Below, piece after piece: positions 1-9,659 of a stretch of DNA of 64,000 nucleotides. Positions within the stretch are counted from its first letter, which is position 1. Every line of letters begins with the position of its first letter. The notes under the pieces are model-generated. The model saw nothing but the letters and a program-made list of their open reading frames with translations. It was not told the origin of the DNA and did not search any database. Both the position numbers and the translations under genes were made by a program. This DNA is from Bostrychus sinensis (lineage: Eukaryota > Chordata > Actinopteri > Gobiiformes > Eleotridae), in assembly GCA_020698575.1 (NCBI GenBank), contig CM036254.1, positions 23,536,026 to 23,600,025 on the forward strand, written 5' to 3'.

Positions 1-670
1 GTAATTACTGGGCCTATCCACATGAAACAAAAACTGGCACAAAGTTCACTGTCTTCTCTGTCAGCAGAAATTACCTAGGATTCTAATCGTGGTTTTTAAT
101 GAGGGCCGCTGACAGTCCACAGCCGCCTCTCCTGACACCATGGCTCAGGGAGCGAGCCTGACAGCGGGACAGTCGCACGAGGTTAGTTTCACTTTCTCTG
201 TAGAAGCCCTGTAGAAGCTGTGGTTGAGCAGAAATAGTGCTCACAGCGGTAAAGTGGACTTCGACACCAGCATATTATTCTCTTGTTTTTAAAACAGCAA
301 CAGTCTTGCCATTATTTGCTATCAGACACCGGTGATGGCCCGTTCATCTCGAGTCTTTTTTTGGATGTCTGGGGCATCGTTAGTCAAGGCAGGGGTGGAA
401 TTTTACCAAGGTGGCAGCCTTAGCTATAAAGTGCTGAGAGAAAACCTGAATTCAATTTATGTGTATTTACATTTTTTACATGTTATCATCCTGTATAAAC
501 AGGTCAGAAGATGATGAGACTGTAAGCAGTTAGCTTATGTTCAGTTTTTGCTTCATGCAATGAAGATAACGTGCAAGATACATGCTCACTACATTGCCCC
601 AAGTGGCATAACCCAAAACAACAACAGTAACTTAAAATTGAGTAGACAAGCATTGGTTATATATATATTG
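1..670. other. Noncoding flank, no gene recognised
   Basis: No protein family is recognisable in either strand. The stretch around 90-190 is GC-richer than its surroundings and holds one ATG in a favourable context (ACCATGG, ATG at 140) that reads 14 codons to a GTTAGT donor-like site at 182. This could be a first exon, but no downstream exon in this window obviously continues it, so it is only noted. Confidence 0.4.
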
Positions 671-675
671 GTTGT

Positions 676-727
676 AAGCTGCTTTGAGGAGCTTGACAAG
701 CTTGTTAAGCGCAATATAAATCCAATC

Positions 728-810
<83 letters not shown>
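676..810 (+). repeat. 3' end of a tRNA-derived SINE with ATT microsatellite tail
   Basis: The segment ends in AAGCGCAATATAAATCCAAT followed by an uninterrupted TTA/ATT triplet array from about 729 to 810. The same SINE family is present nearly full length on the minus strand at 35470-35908, where the array is AAT on the plus strand. Only the 3' part is seen here. The tyrosine-rich 89-codon reading frame across it is an artefact of the triplet repeat. Confidence 0.7.
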
Positions 811-811
<1 letters not shown>

Positions 812-1175
812 GGTTAAGTCAAAACAAGGATATAGTGTATATCATCAGTAAAAGGGCTAACAAAATACATTTTAAAACAACTGTTAAGTGACCATATATT
901 TTGTGTGTTCTGTAAACTGCTCTCCTGGATTTAGTTATGAAGTACGCAGCCCCAAGAACCTTTAGCTTTGTGTTGCTAACAGCCACAATGACGGACAATA
1001 CCCCTCTGTAAATCCCGTCCCAGGGCCTCAGTACAAGTGGACCCTCTCCTAAGCCAACAAAGGGCTCCTGGGGCGGGGTAGATCATAACAAAATCTGGGG
1101 TGGACAGTTCACACTGTACACTGTCTGTCCTTGTCCTGCAGGTAACTTCTCTGTTTACAAGCTGCTTACAGTGAG

Positions 1176-2482
1176 CAGTGTTGCCAACTATTTTCAGTGA
1201 GAAGTAGCTAAATCCTACTCAAAAAGTCGCTAAATGTCGGCAAATTACGTAATTTGCATTTTAATGACATCACTATGCCAAAGTTGCATAATAACCCAAA
1301 CTATTATAAAATTCAACTGTTTTTTCCCCTATTCCCTACAAACTCCTTAACAGAAATAGTGTCCTGTAGAGTAGACTAGGCTATGAAAAGTAATTAATCA
1401 GTTTTATATGGCATATAACACTGGTCTACAAATTTTTGGACTCGATCTGCTTCCGAGATAAAAGTGACTAAATCTAATTTATTTTGATAAGATGAACTGA
1501 AAATCAATTGATAACTGTGCTGGTTAGCTAATATATTCAAGATCTTTAATGATATTGTTTCACATCAAAATCGCATCTGTTTATACAATAGATTTAGACA
1601 TTTTTGCTCAAAAATAATATTTATATTTTGAAAATATTTAATTTCTCTACATGCATGCATTTTTTCCACTTCCAAGAGAGAGATTTCTGCAAATAAAAAC
1701 TAAACATTTTATGTCAAAACTCTAGACATATTAAAATGAATGTATTGGAATGTGCAGACAGGCTTTCAGATAGAACTGGTTGCTTGTAGACACACTGTAC
1801 CTTCTGATAAACTACCGTTTTTGCCTTATTTTGCATAAATTTCCTATTACTATTACTTATCCAATACTGTTTCTTGGAAACTATAGCCAATCTGCCCTTC
1901 TGACATACTTTTTCTTTATTAGTGACCTAATCCAAGAAAAATTTCACTACTTTTGTTCCGGAAGCATTTTGCTTGTAGATCAGTGAAATAAAATAAATAA
2001 ATAAATAAAATTTTAAGAGACATACCAAAAATATTCAATAACTGTATAATGATACCTGACCTGAGCCTGTATTTGTGTAAATTAAAACCCTCTTAATTTA
2101 TTTAGTATAAATGCATTTGCCATCCAGACAGAGCAGACAGAGCAGACAGTGCGTCCTGCTCGCTGCTGTGTCCAGCTGAGTGACAGCCAACAGCACTCAC
2201 AGAGGGAAAGAGGTGGAGTTAGGAGCACTGCTGCTACAGCTCTCCTCTGTCTCACCATGGTCTCACTATACGGGACAAAAACAGAGTGGCATGTCAGCAG
2301 GGAAAGCTAGGAAAACTACACCTCACACTCTTAAAGAACTCTTCTGACAACTTTTTAAAGTCATTAAGGGTCACCCAAAATGTCACTAGATTTGTCGCTA
2401 GTTGCTTTTTTAGAAAATAGTTGCTAAGGTGGTCTGAAAAATAGTTAAATCTAGTGATAAAATTGCTAAGTTGGCAACACTG
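1176..2482. mobile_element. Non-autonomous hAT-type DNA transposon
   Basis: The two ends form a perfect 14-bp terminal inverted repeat, CAGTGTTGCCAACT at 1176-1189 and its reverse complement at 2469-2482. They are flanked by an 8-bp target duplication with one mismatch: acagtgag at 1168-1175 and acagttag at 2483-2490. An 8-bp duplication and a CAG...CTG terminus are characteristic of the hAT superfamily. Subterminal GCTAAAT/AGCGAC-like motifs recur at both ends. The 1.3-kb interior has no transposase frame, so the copy must have been mobilised in trans. An (AAAT)n run lies near 1985-2010. Confidence 0.85.
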
Positions 2483-2490
2483 ACAGTTAG

Positions 2491-4633
2491 GAAACTATCC
2501 TTTGTTGCTGGACACTGCCCTTAGTGGTCATCCCTGGAACTTTTGTGAATAAATCTAGTTGTCTCAAAATGCGGGACAAATGTCTCAAAAAGATCCAAAT
2601 TAGCAGAAGTGATGAATGCCTGCATGGAGCAAATCACAAATGCAGATTGGACTATTCACATGAAAAACTACAGATTTATACATGACAAACATGATTTATA
2701 TGTAAAAAAAAATTCAAATAAAATATTTGAAAATTAGAATTTATGTGCAAAAATTGCTGCATGCAAGTCACAAATTTGGGATTTGGGATAAATAATTCTA
2801 TGTGTATCAATAGATTTATTGTTGCCTCAATTCATTTTATTTTTGCATCAATTAATTTTATTGAGACAAATATAGCTCCATAGGAGTGTCTTTACAAAAT
2901 TGTTAAAAAACAATCTAGATGTTGTTGACCTAAAATGGCACTGTTTGCCACTGAGGGATTGACCTTTGACTCTGAGTAGGGAACATACATTCATCTTTCA
3001 GTGCTCATAAATTATACTATATTACAGGTATTACATAGCAATAACCAAAGCCAGTAAACAGTCAGTTTGTAGTCTTCACTGTTTCAAAAAACGGTGTTTT
3101 TAACTCTGAAATAATCTATGTTGCTGATCGTTAGCATTCATGTTGAATTAGTTTATCTCAAATAAGCACATTCATGTAATGCTTTTTTGTTAAAAAAGCA
3201 GAGACAGATCTTTTTTTTACATTCAGAAAACAGCATTGTTTAAATCCCTGGTTTTGGACCAGGAAGTAGAAAGATTCCATCATCACTTTAGGTCATGAGT
3301 GTTGCCATGGAAGTGTTGGCAGATCTTAGAGCGTCTCAATAGAACGCCTGGCAGTTCAGAGACCCACCTTAACACAGACTCAGAGCAGACAAGCAGTGTT
3401 AGTTCATCCCTCAGCATTTATATTTCCTACAGCGCAACTCCATTTTGCAGCATTCATATTTCCAACATGGGGAAAAAGAAGGAGGTTTTAGCCTGTGAGC
3501 TCCCACTGTGGCCTGGGTGAGGACCGTCTGCATTCACTCACAACACACTTCATACACACTTCAGACTTATCCTAACCTAACTGACCCTACGTCTAACCTT
3601 TAACAAAAACATGTCATTGATATGCTGTTGAATGGTTTACATCACAGGGACTTGTTTTTGTTCCCCATAAGAGACGCTGTTTTTCACCATAATTCTCGTA
3701 TTACATGGTACACTTCATACAAGCTTCATGCATGCTGCATCAAGACACTAATACTGAAGCTTCATGAAGCTTACTCTTGAACAGAGACAGAGCAGAAGAT
3801 GCTAACTCAGTAAATCTTTAATAGGAAGCAGCACAGATACTGGAAACAGACAGAGAGGACACAAGAGAGAGGCCAGCAGTCAGGCACAGGGTGTTCCCAA
3901 ACCTACCAAACAGAGGGTCCAGAGGGGCCCCAAACCCACCAAACGGAAGGTCCATAGTTTGGAAGACAGAGACAGGAGTGGCATAGTGAGCAGTCTTCTG
4001 AGAGGATCTACCAGTAGAGGTAGTTTATAATTCTCTGCTAACCTTTAACATAAAAGTTATTATAACAGTCTTATTCACAATAATGGCCTGGTAGGAAACA
4101 GAAAGAGAAGAGAAAAAGTAAATGTACATGCATGGTTTGCTGAGAGCTACAACACTGAATTTTAACTCGGTGTCCACAGACATTGGACAGGGTAGCGAGG
4201 TAGACCTGACAGTGGGATGCTTCACACCTGGGGCAGAAGCTCGGCTCTGCTGAAATAATAATGTGGATTTGCTTTAAAAACTCTTTGGTTTAGAAGGATG
4301 GATAACTGAGGCATAATCATATTCTTGAAGGCACTTTTGTGAGAAGCTTCAGTAAGAGTGTGACTGACCACAGACCAGTCCTAGGTTCTGAAAGACTGGG
4401 CCTTAGAGGTTGAAAAGGGACATGTTCTCTCCACATTCAGATACACATGTTATGTATGTGAAGTGCTGAGTCTAAACATCATGGGAGTGTGAATGAATGA
4501 TGTCAGAGTGTGTTCTGCAGCTGGGGCAGGCTGCAGTCTCTACATCTATGATCCAAAATACACCAGAGTATGCAGTATTTAGCGCTGTCCATTTGTATAG
4601 TACATAACATATTTTATTTCTGATGTATTTTAG
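2491..4633. other. Noncoding stretch upstream of the kinase relic
   Basis: No gene is recognised. A perfect 16-bp palindrome AAGCTTCATGAAGCTT lies at 3757-3772. The short reading frames at 3299-3520 and 4025-4225 have no recognisable family. The base just before 4634 reads as a splice acceptor (tattttag), so an upstream kinase exon could lie here, but I could not identify one. Confidence 0.4.
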
Positions 4634-5791
4634 ATGAGTTTGAGGAAAAAATACAAAGAAATCTATAAACTTGGAGAAGGTGGCTTTGGCTCGGTTTATG
4701 CTGCTTTGAGGCAATCTGATCATCTACCTGAAAGTTACACATCATCATCAGTGTTATTATTATGAATAATAAATATTAGTGTTCATCAGTCAGTACTGTT
4801 TATGATATAGATGATAGAAATTCAGCAGACTTCAGCAGTATCACAGTACATGAAGGTTAAAGTCCTTTCTGTTTGCTGCACATGTTGTAACTGTATATTA
4901 ATCACAAACATGTCTTGTCTTCTGACCTGTAGGTGGCGATCAAACACATTCCCAATGCAGATGTGGACTACAGTCTTTTGGTGAGTGACCTTTGACCCCA
5001 CACTGAGTGCCCCTCATTGGCCCTCTGTCCTGACACTGTTGTGCAGTTCGTGAATTGAGGAGCGCTGAACGTTCCCGAGGAGGTGCTGCTGATGCTGAGG
5101 GCCGGTGGCGGACCTCACACTCTGGGACAGCACCCCACAGTGTCGCTGCTTGACTGGTACGACCTATACATTATTAGATCATTTTTCGATGCCAGTGCAT
5201 TGTTTTGTGCCTTAAGGGAAAGGTGTCCCTAAAAATGTTTCATCTGCCACTACACAAAAATTTTAAATCTAATAAAATCAATCCTAATGCCAATTTTTGA
5301 CACTCCCAATCTCTGATAATCCACCACAAAAAAAAATCTAATTTGCATTTACAGAAAGGAAAAAAAAATATTTTCTTTGTGATTTTTGCCATAATTTGAA
5401 ATCAACTTTTATTCACAAAAAAGTAAAATTTTATAGACAGAACTATTAGATTATTTTTCTATGGCAGTCTTTATTTGTGCTTTTTTTTTTTGAAAGGCGA
5501 ATGGTGTGACTAAAAAGTTAAGGGTGTAGCAGGGTTAGTGACTGAATTGGTGCACGTGTGTTGTTGTCAGGACATCCTGAGGCAGCTGGTGGAGGCAGTG
5601 AGCAAGCTGCACTCCAAAGGGGTCTTTCACAGGGACCTGAAACTGGAGAACGTCCTGATCCAGAGGGGCCCACAGGGTGTCAGGGTGTGGATTGTGGACT
5701 TTGGCTGTGGCTGCACACCCAGCTGCAGTTCATATGAGGAGTTTTCAGGTGAGACATCGCACTTCAATGAGTTTCTTTCCACCATCTTTAC

Positions 5792-6717
5792 TAGAGGTCG
5801 ATGGGCTATGGGTTTTCCAGTGGCCAATGCTGAATTTTAAAATTCAAAGGAGCTGTTGGCCAATAAATACTGCTGAATTCTTTGGCCAATATATAGGGCC
5901 AATTTTCTTAATTTTATGAATGAAATTAATATAATATAGCCATTTGTTTTAGTAAGTTTAGTAAGTGACTTTTTTTTTGAAAAATCAATAAGGCAATCTT
6001 ACTCAAACTCCCTGTGCAAGTAGAGCTTGAGGAGAGCTTCAAAATGCATTTGGATTTTTTATTCTATGATGTTCTATGCCAGAGAAATGATCAAAATCTT
6101 TTTCATAGCCGTTCTGAGCTTTTCATGCTGAGATAAAGCATTTTTGGATGCTTCTTATGAACTACTAGCCTGGCGAGCCAGACTTTCCTACTTCACAGGC
6201 AGGGCGGTCTGGTAGTGTAACCTGCCTAAACTGCTACAAGATGGTTGCGTAGGCTTTGAGCTGCTTCTCATGATGTCCCAAAGCATCTTATGCCCAAATC
6301 TCACAAATCTGTAGCAGGGCTGCCACAATGGCCTTAATGAATTGACAGTGAGAACAGTTAAAGCTGATCTGATTTTTTTTTTTTTGAGAAACCCATTAAG
6401 GCCATTTCAATCAAACTGTATCTGCTGGTAGAGTTTGTGGAGAGCTACAAAATGCATTTTAATTTTTTTGTTCTGCGAGGTTCTATGACGGAGAAATGAG
6501 CAAAATCTTTTTATTGCCATTTTCAGGCTGAGATTTTTTTTTTGTTTCCTAGTGAACAGCAGAGTAAGAGCCCAAATTGCTACAAGATGGTTGGGGAAGT
6601 TGTAGTCTTTCAGTCACATGGTTGCCTGGACATGTGCCATATGTCGGCATTAAAGTGCAAGAATCAGACAATTGCTGATTGACTAAAAATGCAAAAATGT
6701 ATATCGGCCGACCTCTA
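5792..6717. mobile_element. hAT-type element inside the kinase intron
   Basis: The ends are inverted copies of TAGAGGTCG (5792-5800) and CGACCTCTA (6709-6717). They are flanked by an 8-bp duplication with one mismatch: atctttac at 5784-5791 and atctctac at 6718-6725. The right end includes the motif TATATCGGCCGACCTCTA, typical of a widespread fish hAT repeat. Inside, a segment beginning with a poly-T run near 5970 recurs near 6370: both contain CAAAATGCATTT, GAGAAATGA and CAAAATCTTTTT, so the element carries an internal direct duplication about 400 bp apart. No transposase is encoded. Confidence 0.75.
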
Positions 6718-6971
6718 ATCTCTACCAACCTGTTCTTTGGTTTGTGAAACACTGTCAGCTAATGGTTTGTGTGTTTTAGGCACTAAAGCGTATGCTCCAC
6801 CTGAGCTCTTCAGAGAGGGCAGATACTGTGCTGGCTCCACTTCTGTGTGGCAGCTCGGAGCCATCCTCTTTGAGCTTTTGGACCTGGAACAGCGGTTTTC
6901 TACCAAGAAATTTATAAAAAGGAAACTGAAATTTAAGAAGGGACTGTCCAAAGGTACATTGACTGAACATC

Positions 6972-6973
<2 letters not shown>

Positions 6974-7038
<65 letters not shown>

Positions 7039-7049
7039 GTTATTATTAT
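6974..7049 (+). repeat. (TTA)n microsatellite
   Basis: About 25 TTA units with one late interruption (TTG), lying in the intron between kinase blocks 5 and 6. It creates polyleucine and polyisoleucine reading frames that are not genes. Confidence 0.95.
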
Positions 7050-7308
7050 CTTAGTAAAAGTGCTGACTTCCCCTCTGTTTACTCCAGAATGCCAGGACTT
7101 CCTCAGGTCCTGCCTCACAGTGGACCCTGAGCACAGGATCAGTCTGGAGCAGCTGGGCCTGCACCGGGTTTTGAAGACCGTCTCTAAAGCATCACCCCTC
7201 AAATCCTTTTCTGTTTTGTCTTTAAATATAATTCTTTTAACTCAGTTCATGTTTTCTAATTGCAGTAGTTATGGTTATGATTATGGCTTGGGACCAGCAC
7301 AAGTGTGA

Positions 7309-8027
7309 TTTTGTGGCTGCAGGTTCAAGTTGTAGTGACACATGCTTAAGGTCTGAACCAAACTCAGATGAGACTTTACTCAAAAAATTGTGGATAACAA
7401 TTTGCACAGATTTTTTGGGATAGATATTACCTCTCTATTACCTGTGTCAGGTAAAATTCAATCATTTAAAATGGGTGAATGCTATGTATTTTTTAAAATA
7501 CTTTTTAAAGCAGAAAATTGGGTCAAAATTAACTTTAGGTTGTGGGTATGAAATAGGTCTAACAATGGAAATCTAATTTCTTATATTACTTACAAAATCA
7601 CAAAAATTAAACACAAAATTCTGTATCTTTTGTTGAAAGAACAATAAATTTCAAATGATTTTTTCTACAAAATAAATATCTGTTCCTCCAGCTAATCTTC
7701 TGCACTACAGTTCCACTATTCACAAAACTCTTGCTCATTTAATTTGTTGTTTGGTTTTCTCAAAGTGGGTGGGGCTAACATTTTAAATTTGAACTGATCA
7801 GACCAATAAAAAGCAGCAACTATTAAGTTTGTATATTTTACCGCTTTAGAAAAACAAAAACAAGTGTGTTTATTATGTCTTTATTTTGTGCCAACAGCTA
7901 TGAGAGAAAATAGAGAAAATTTGAGAGAAACAACTACATGAAATATAAACTAATAAGGCTTACTTGGAGGCTGGATGTGTGCACAGTAAACTGTCTAGTG
8001 TTAAATGAAGACTGTCAGTGTACTTAT
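7309..8027. other. AT-rich noncoding stretch
   Basis: No gene is visible. The first bases, about 7285-7325, resemble the start of a minus-strand SINE tail (gggaccagcacaag, ttttgtggctgca), which would explain the non-kinase end of the preceding frame. Confidence 0.4.
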
Positions 8028-8029
8028 GT

Positions 8030-8210
8030 TCACTGATAGCTCAGTGGCTTTAGTGGTTAACACTCTCTCCTCACAGCAAGAAGGTTCTGGGTTCAATTCC
8101 CAGACTGTTCCCAAAATGTTCTCCCTGTGTCTGGGTGGGTTTTCCCCATCAACCTCAAAAGATACACAACAGAGTAATCCTCCAGCTAGGTCCTGACCAG
8201 GATCTGGAGA
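8030..8210 (+). repeat. tRNA-derived SINE head (V-SINE/DANA-like)
   Basis: The segment has the typical fish SINE wording TAGTGGTTAACACT, CCTCACAGCAAGAAGG, a B-box-like GGTTCAATTCC at 8090-8100, and ATGTTCTCCCTGTGTCTGGG downstream. This order (tRNA-like head, then a conserved body) matches the V-SINE/DANA type. The 3' tail is missing or unrecognisable. Confidence 0.7.
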
Positions 8211-9400
8211 AGGGAGAAGGTGTATATTTGTAAATGTTTCTTTCAAGGAATTAGAAAAATAGATGTATGGAATGATCATGAAACCATAATAAGAAAAATC
8301 AAATGGATGTAACAAAAGATTTGGAGTCACAATTAGAAAAAATGAAATAGATGTTACAACAGAAATTAAAGCGTAGTGTGGTAAAGTGGTAAAATATTAG
8401 CTTACTGAATAGGATAATTCATTTTTGAAATGTACAAATCCAAATAAATACAACAGTGGCAGTTATAGTAGATAATGTGACAAAATGCTATGCAAAAAAT
8501 GACAAAAGGTTTTCTAAGTAGATATGTTTTTTTTTGTTTTGTTTGTTTGTTTGTTTGTTTTTTCAGTGCATTGGTGAATTTAAATTGCCTCTAGCGCTTT
8601 GATTACCTGTTGATTGTCCTGCCTTACACCCTAAGCCATTAAAATTGGCTCCACCTACCCACAACCCTTAACATGATAGAAAATAAATTAATATATTATG
8701 AAAAATATGGTTTGACCCAAATGAACTTTCGCCTGTTGCGTACCTCTCTTGAAGCTGGCAGTCATAATTTCAGCCGATGACACATCTATCTCGGGGAAAA
8801 ACAAATTGACTTTGGAAATTGGGAAGATTATCACCTGGGACCAATGTGCTCACAACATCTGAATGATGAAGTATAAGTGAATGTTTGTTTTGCAGAGGAG
8901 TGTGTAAAAGCCTCCACGGGCCAGACAAAGAGCTTCATATAAAAGAAAAAGTACCTCAGACAGTCATGTCATTTTTCCTCACTCCAGTAGGACTTTTTTC
9001 ATAAGGTGCTCCCAAATCAAAGGGGAGACATTGACAAGGGATTTCGATCAAAGAAGCATGAGCAGTAGACTAATGAAGACCGAACAGATGGCAATAATCT
9101 CCCTCCAGAATTAACTTGTATTAGCAGTATTGTTTCCAAATGGCTTTTAAATGAGATGCACGGCAGTGTTCATCCAATTTGATTAGCTACGTGCAGTAAT
9201 GGTCAGCATACTAGATTATGTCCGGACACATTACCATATTGTTTTTCAGTTATTGAGAAAGATTTACTCAAATATCAGACAATGACACACCTAATGAAAC
9301 GTAAAGGAAAGAAATAGCTGAAATGCAGAAGTAGTTTTACAGTTGAAGTATTGTAGTATTTCATGTTTTTTTTTGTTTTTTTTTTCATTTAGAGTTATTC
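8211..9400. other. Noncoding; candidate conserved element at 8880-9260
   Basis: No gene is seen. A (TTTG)n run lies at about 8535-8563. From 8880 to 9260 the sequence is complex and free of recognisable repeats, with balanced composition, unlike the AT-rich repeat-derived flanks. This is the look of a vertebrate conserved noncoding element, but conservation cannot be judged from one sequence. Confidence 0.3.
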
Positions 9401-9404
9401 AAAA

Positions 9405-9557
9405 CAAATCCAGCCACAAGGGGTCACAAGCCAGTGTACTTTCTGTGCCTGCCCCAAGCCCAGATAAATGGAAAGTGTTGTGTCAGGAAGGGCATCTGAC
9501 TCTGCACACTAGGAGGCTGATAATTTGCTGAGGCGACGCCGGAAGGTAAAAGCCAAA
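9405..9557 (+). repeat. SINE 3' tail (V-SINE-like)
   Basis: Contains CCAGCCACAAGGGGTCACAA, then GTGTCAGGAAGGGCATCTGA and a final GAGGCGACGCCGGAAGG. The same tail recurs at 15650-15770, 28233-28412 (minus), 39197-39270, 43285-43466, 45421-45480, 51355-51475 and 54507-54600 (minus). Confidence 0.7.
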
Positions 9558-9659
9558 ATTTAAAAAAGAAAACCATGTCTCCAAAAGGCCGGCCTGTTGT
9601 TTTAAAATAGAAAGTTAGAAAATGGTCTGTTAGCAGCCTCATGTTACTGGAGAGCATGC

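Larger units (their letters stand above)
4634..7308 (+). pseudogene. PIM-like serine/threonine kinase pseudogene
   Basis: Six exon-like blocks match the fish-expanded PIM kinase family in order. Block 1, 4634-4729, has the P-loop GEGGFGSVYA. Block 2, 4933-4980, starts VAIKHIP with the ATP-binding lysine. Block 3, 5047-5160, contains EVLLMLRAGGGP and ends SLLDWY. Block 4, 5571-5748, has HRDLKLENVL and DFGCGC. Block 5, 6780-6953, has APPELF and VWQLGAILFELL. Block 6, from 7088, has CQDFLRSCLTVDP and RISLEQLGLH. Phases agree between blocks 4, 5 and 6. Catalytic residues survive, but the copy looks dead: block 3 carries an in-frame TGA (5059-5061), the hinge segment normally following LLDWYDL is absent, and the block 1 donor reads CCT|GAAAGT where GT is expected. 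After LHRVLK the frame runs into repeat-like sequence before its stop. Intron 4 contains a hAT insertion and intron 5 an ATT microsatellite. A sequencing error or an unusual spliced gene is possible but less likely. Confidence 0.8.

Noticed and set aside
548..817. 89-codon frame ending in polytyrosine
   Set aside because: Product of the ATT microsatellite.
8089..8101. B-box-like GGTTCAATTCC as part of a true tRNA gene
   Set aside because: No cloverleaf or acceptor stem closes around it; the context is a SINE head.
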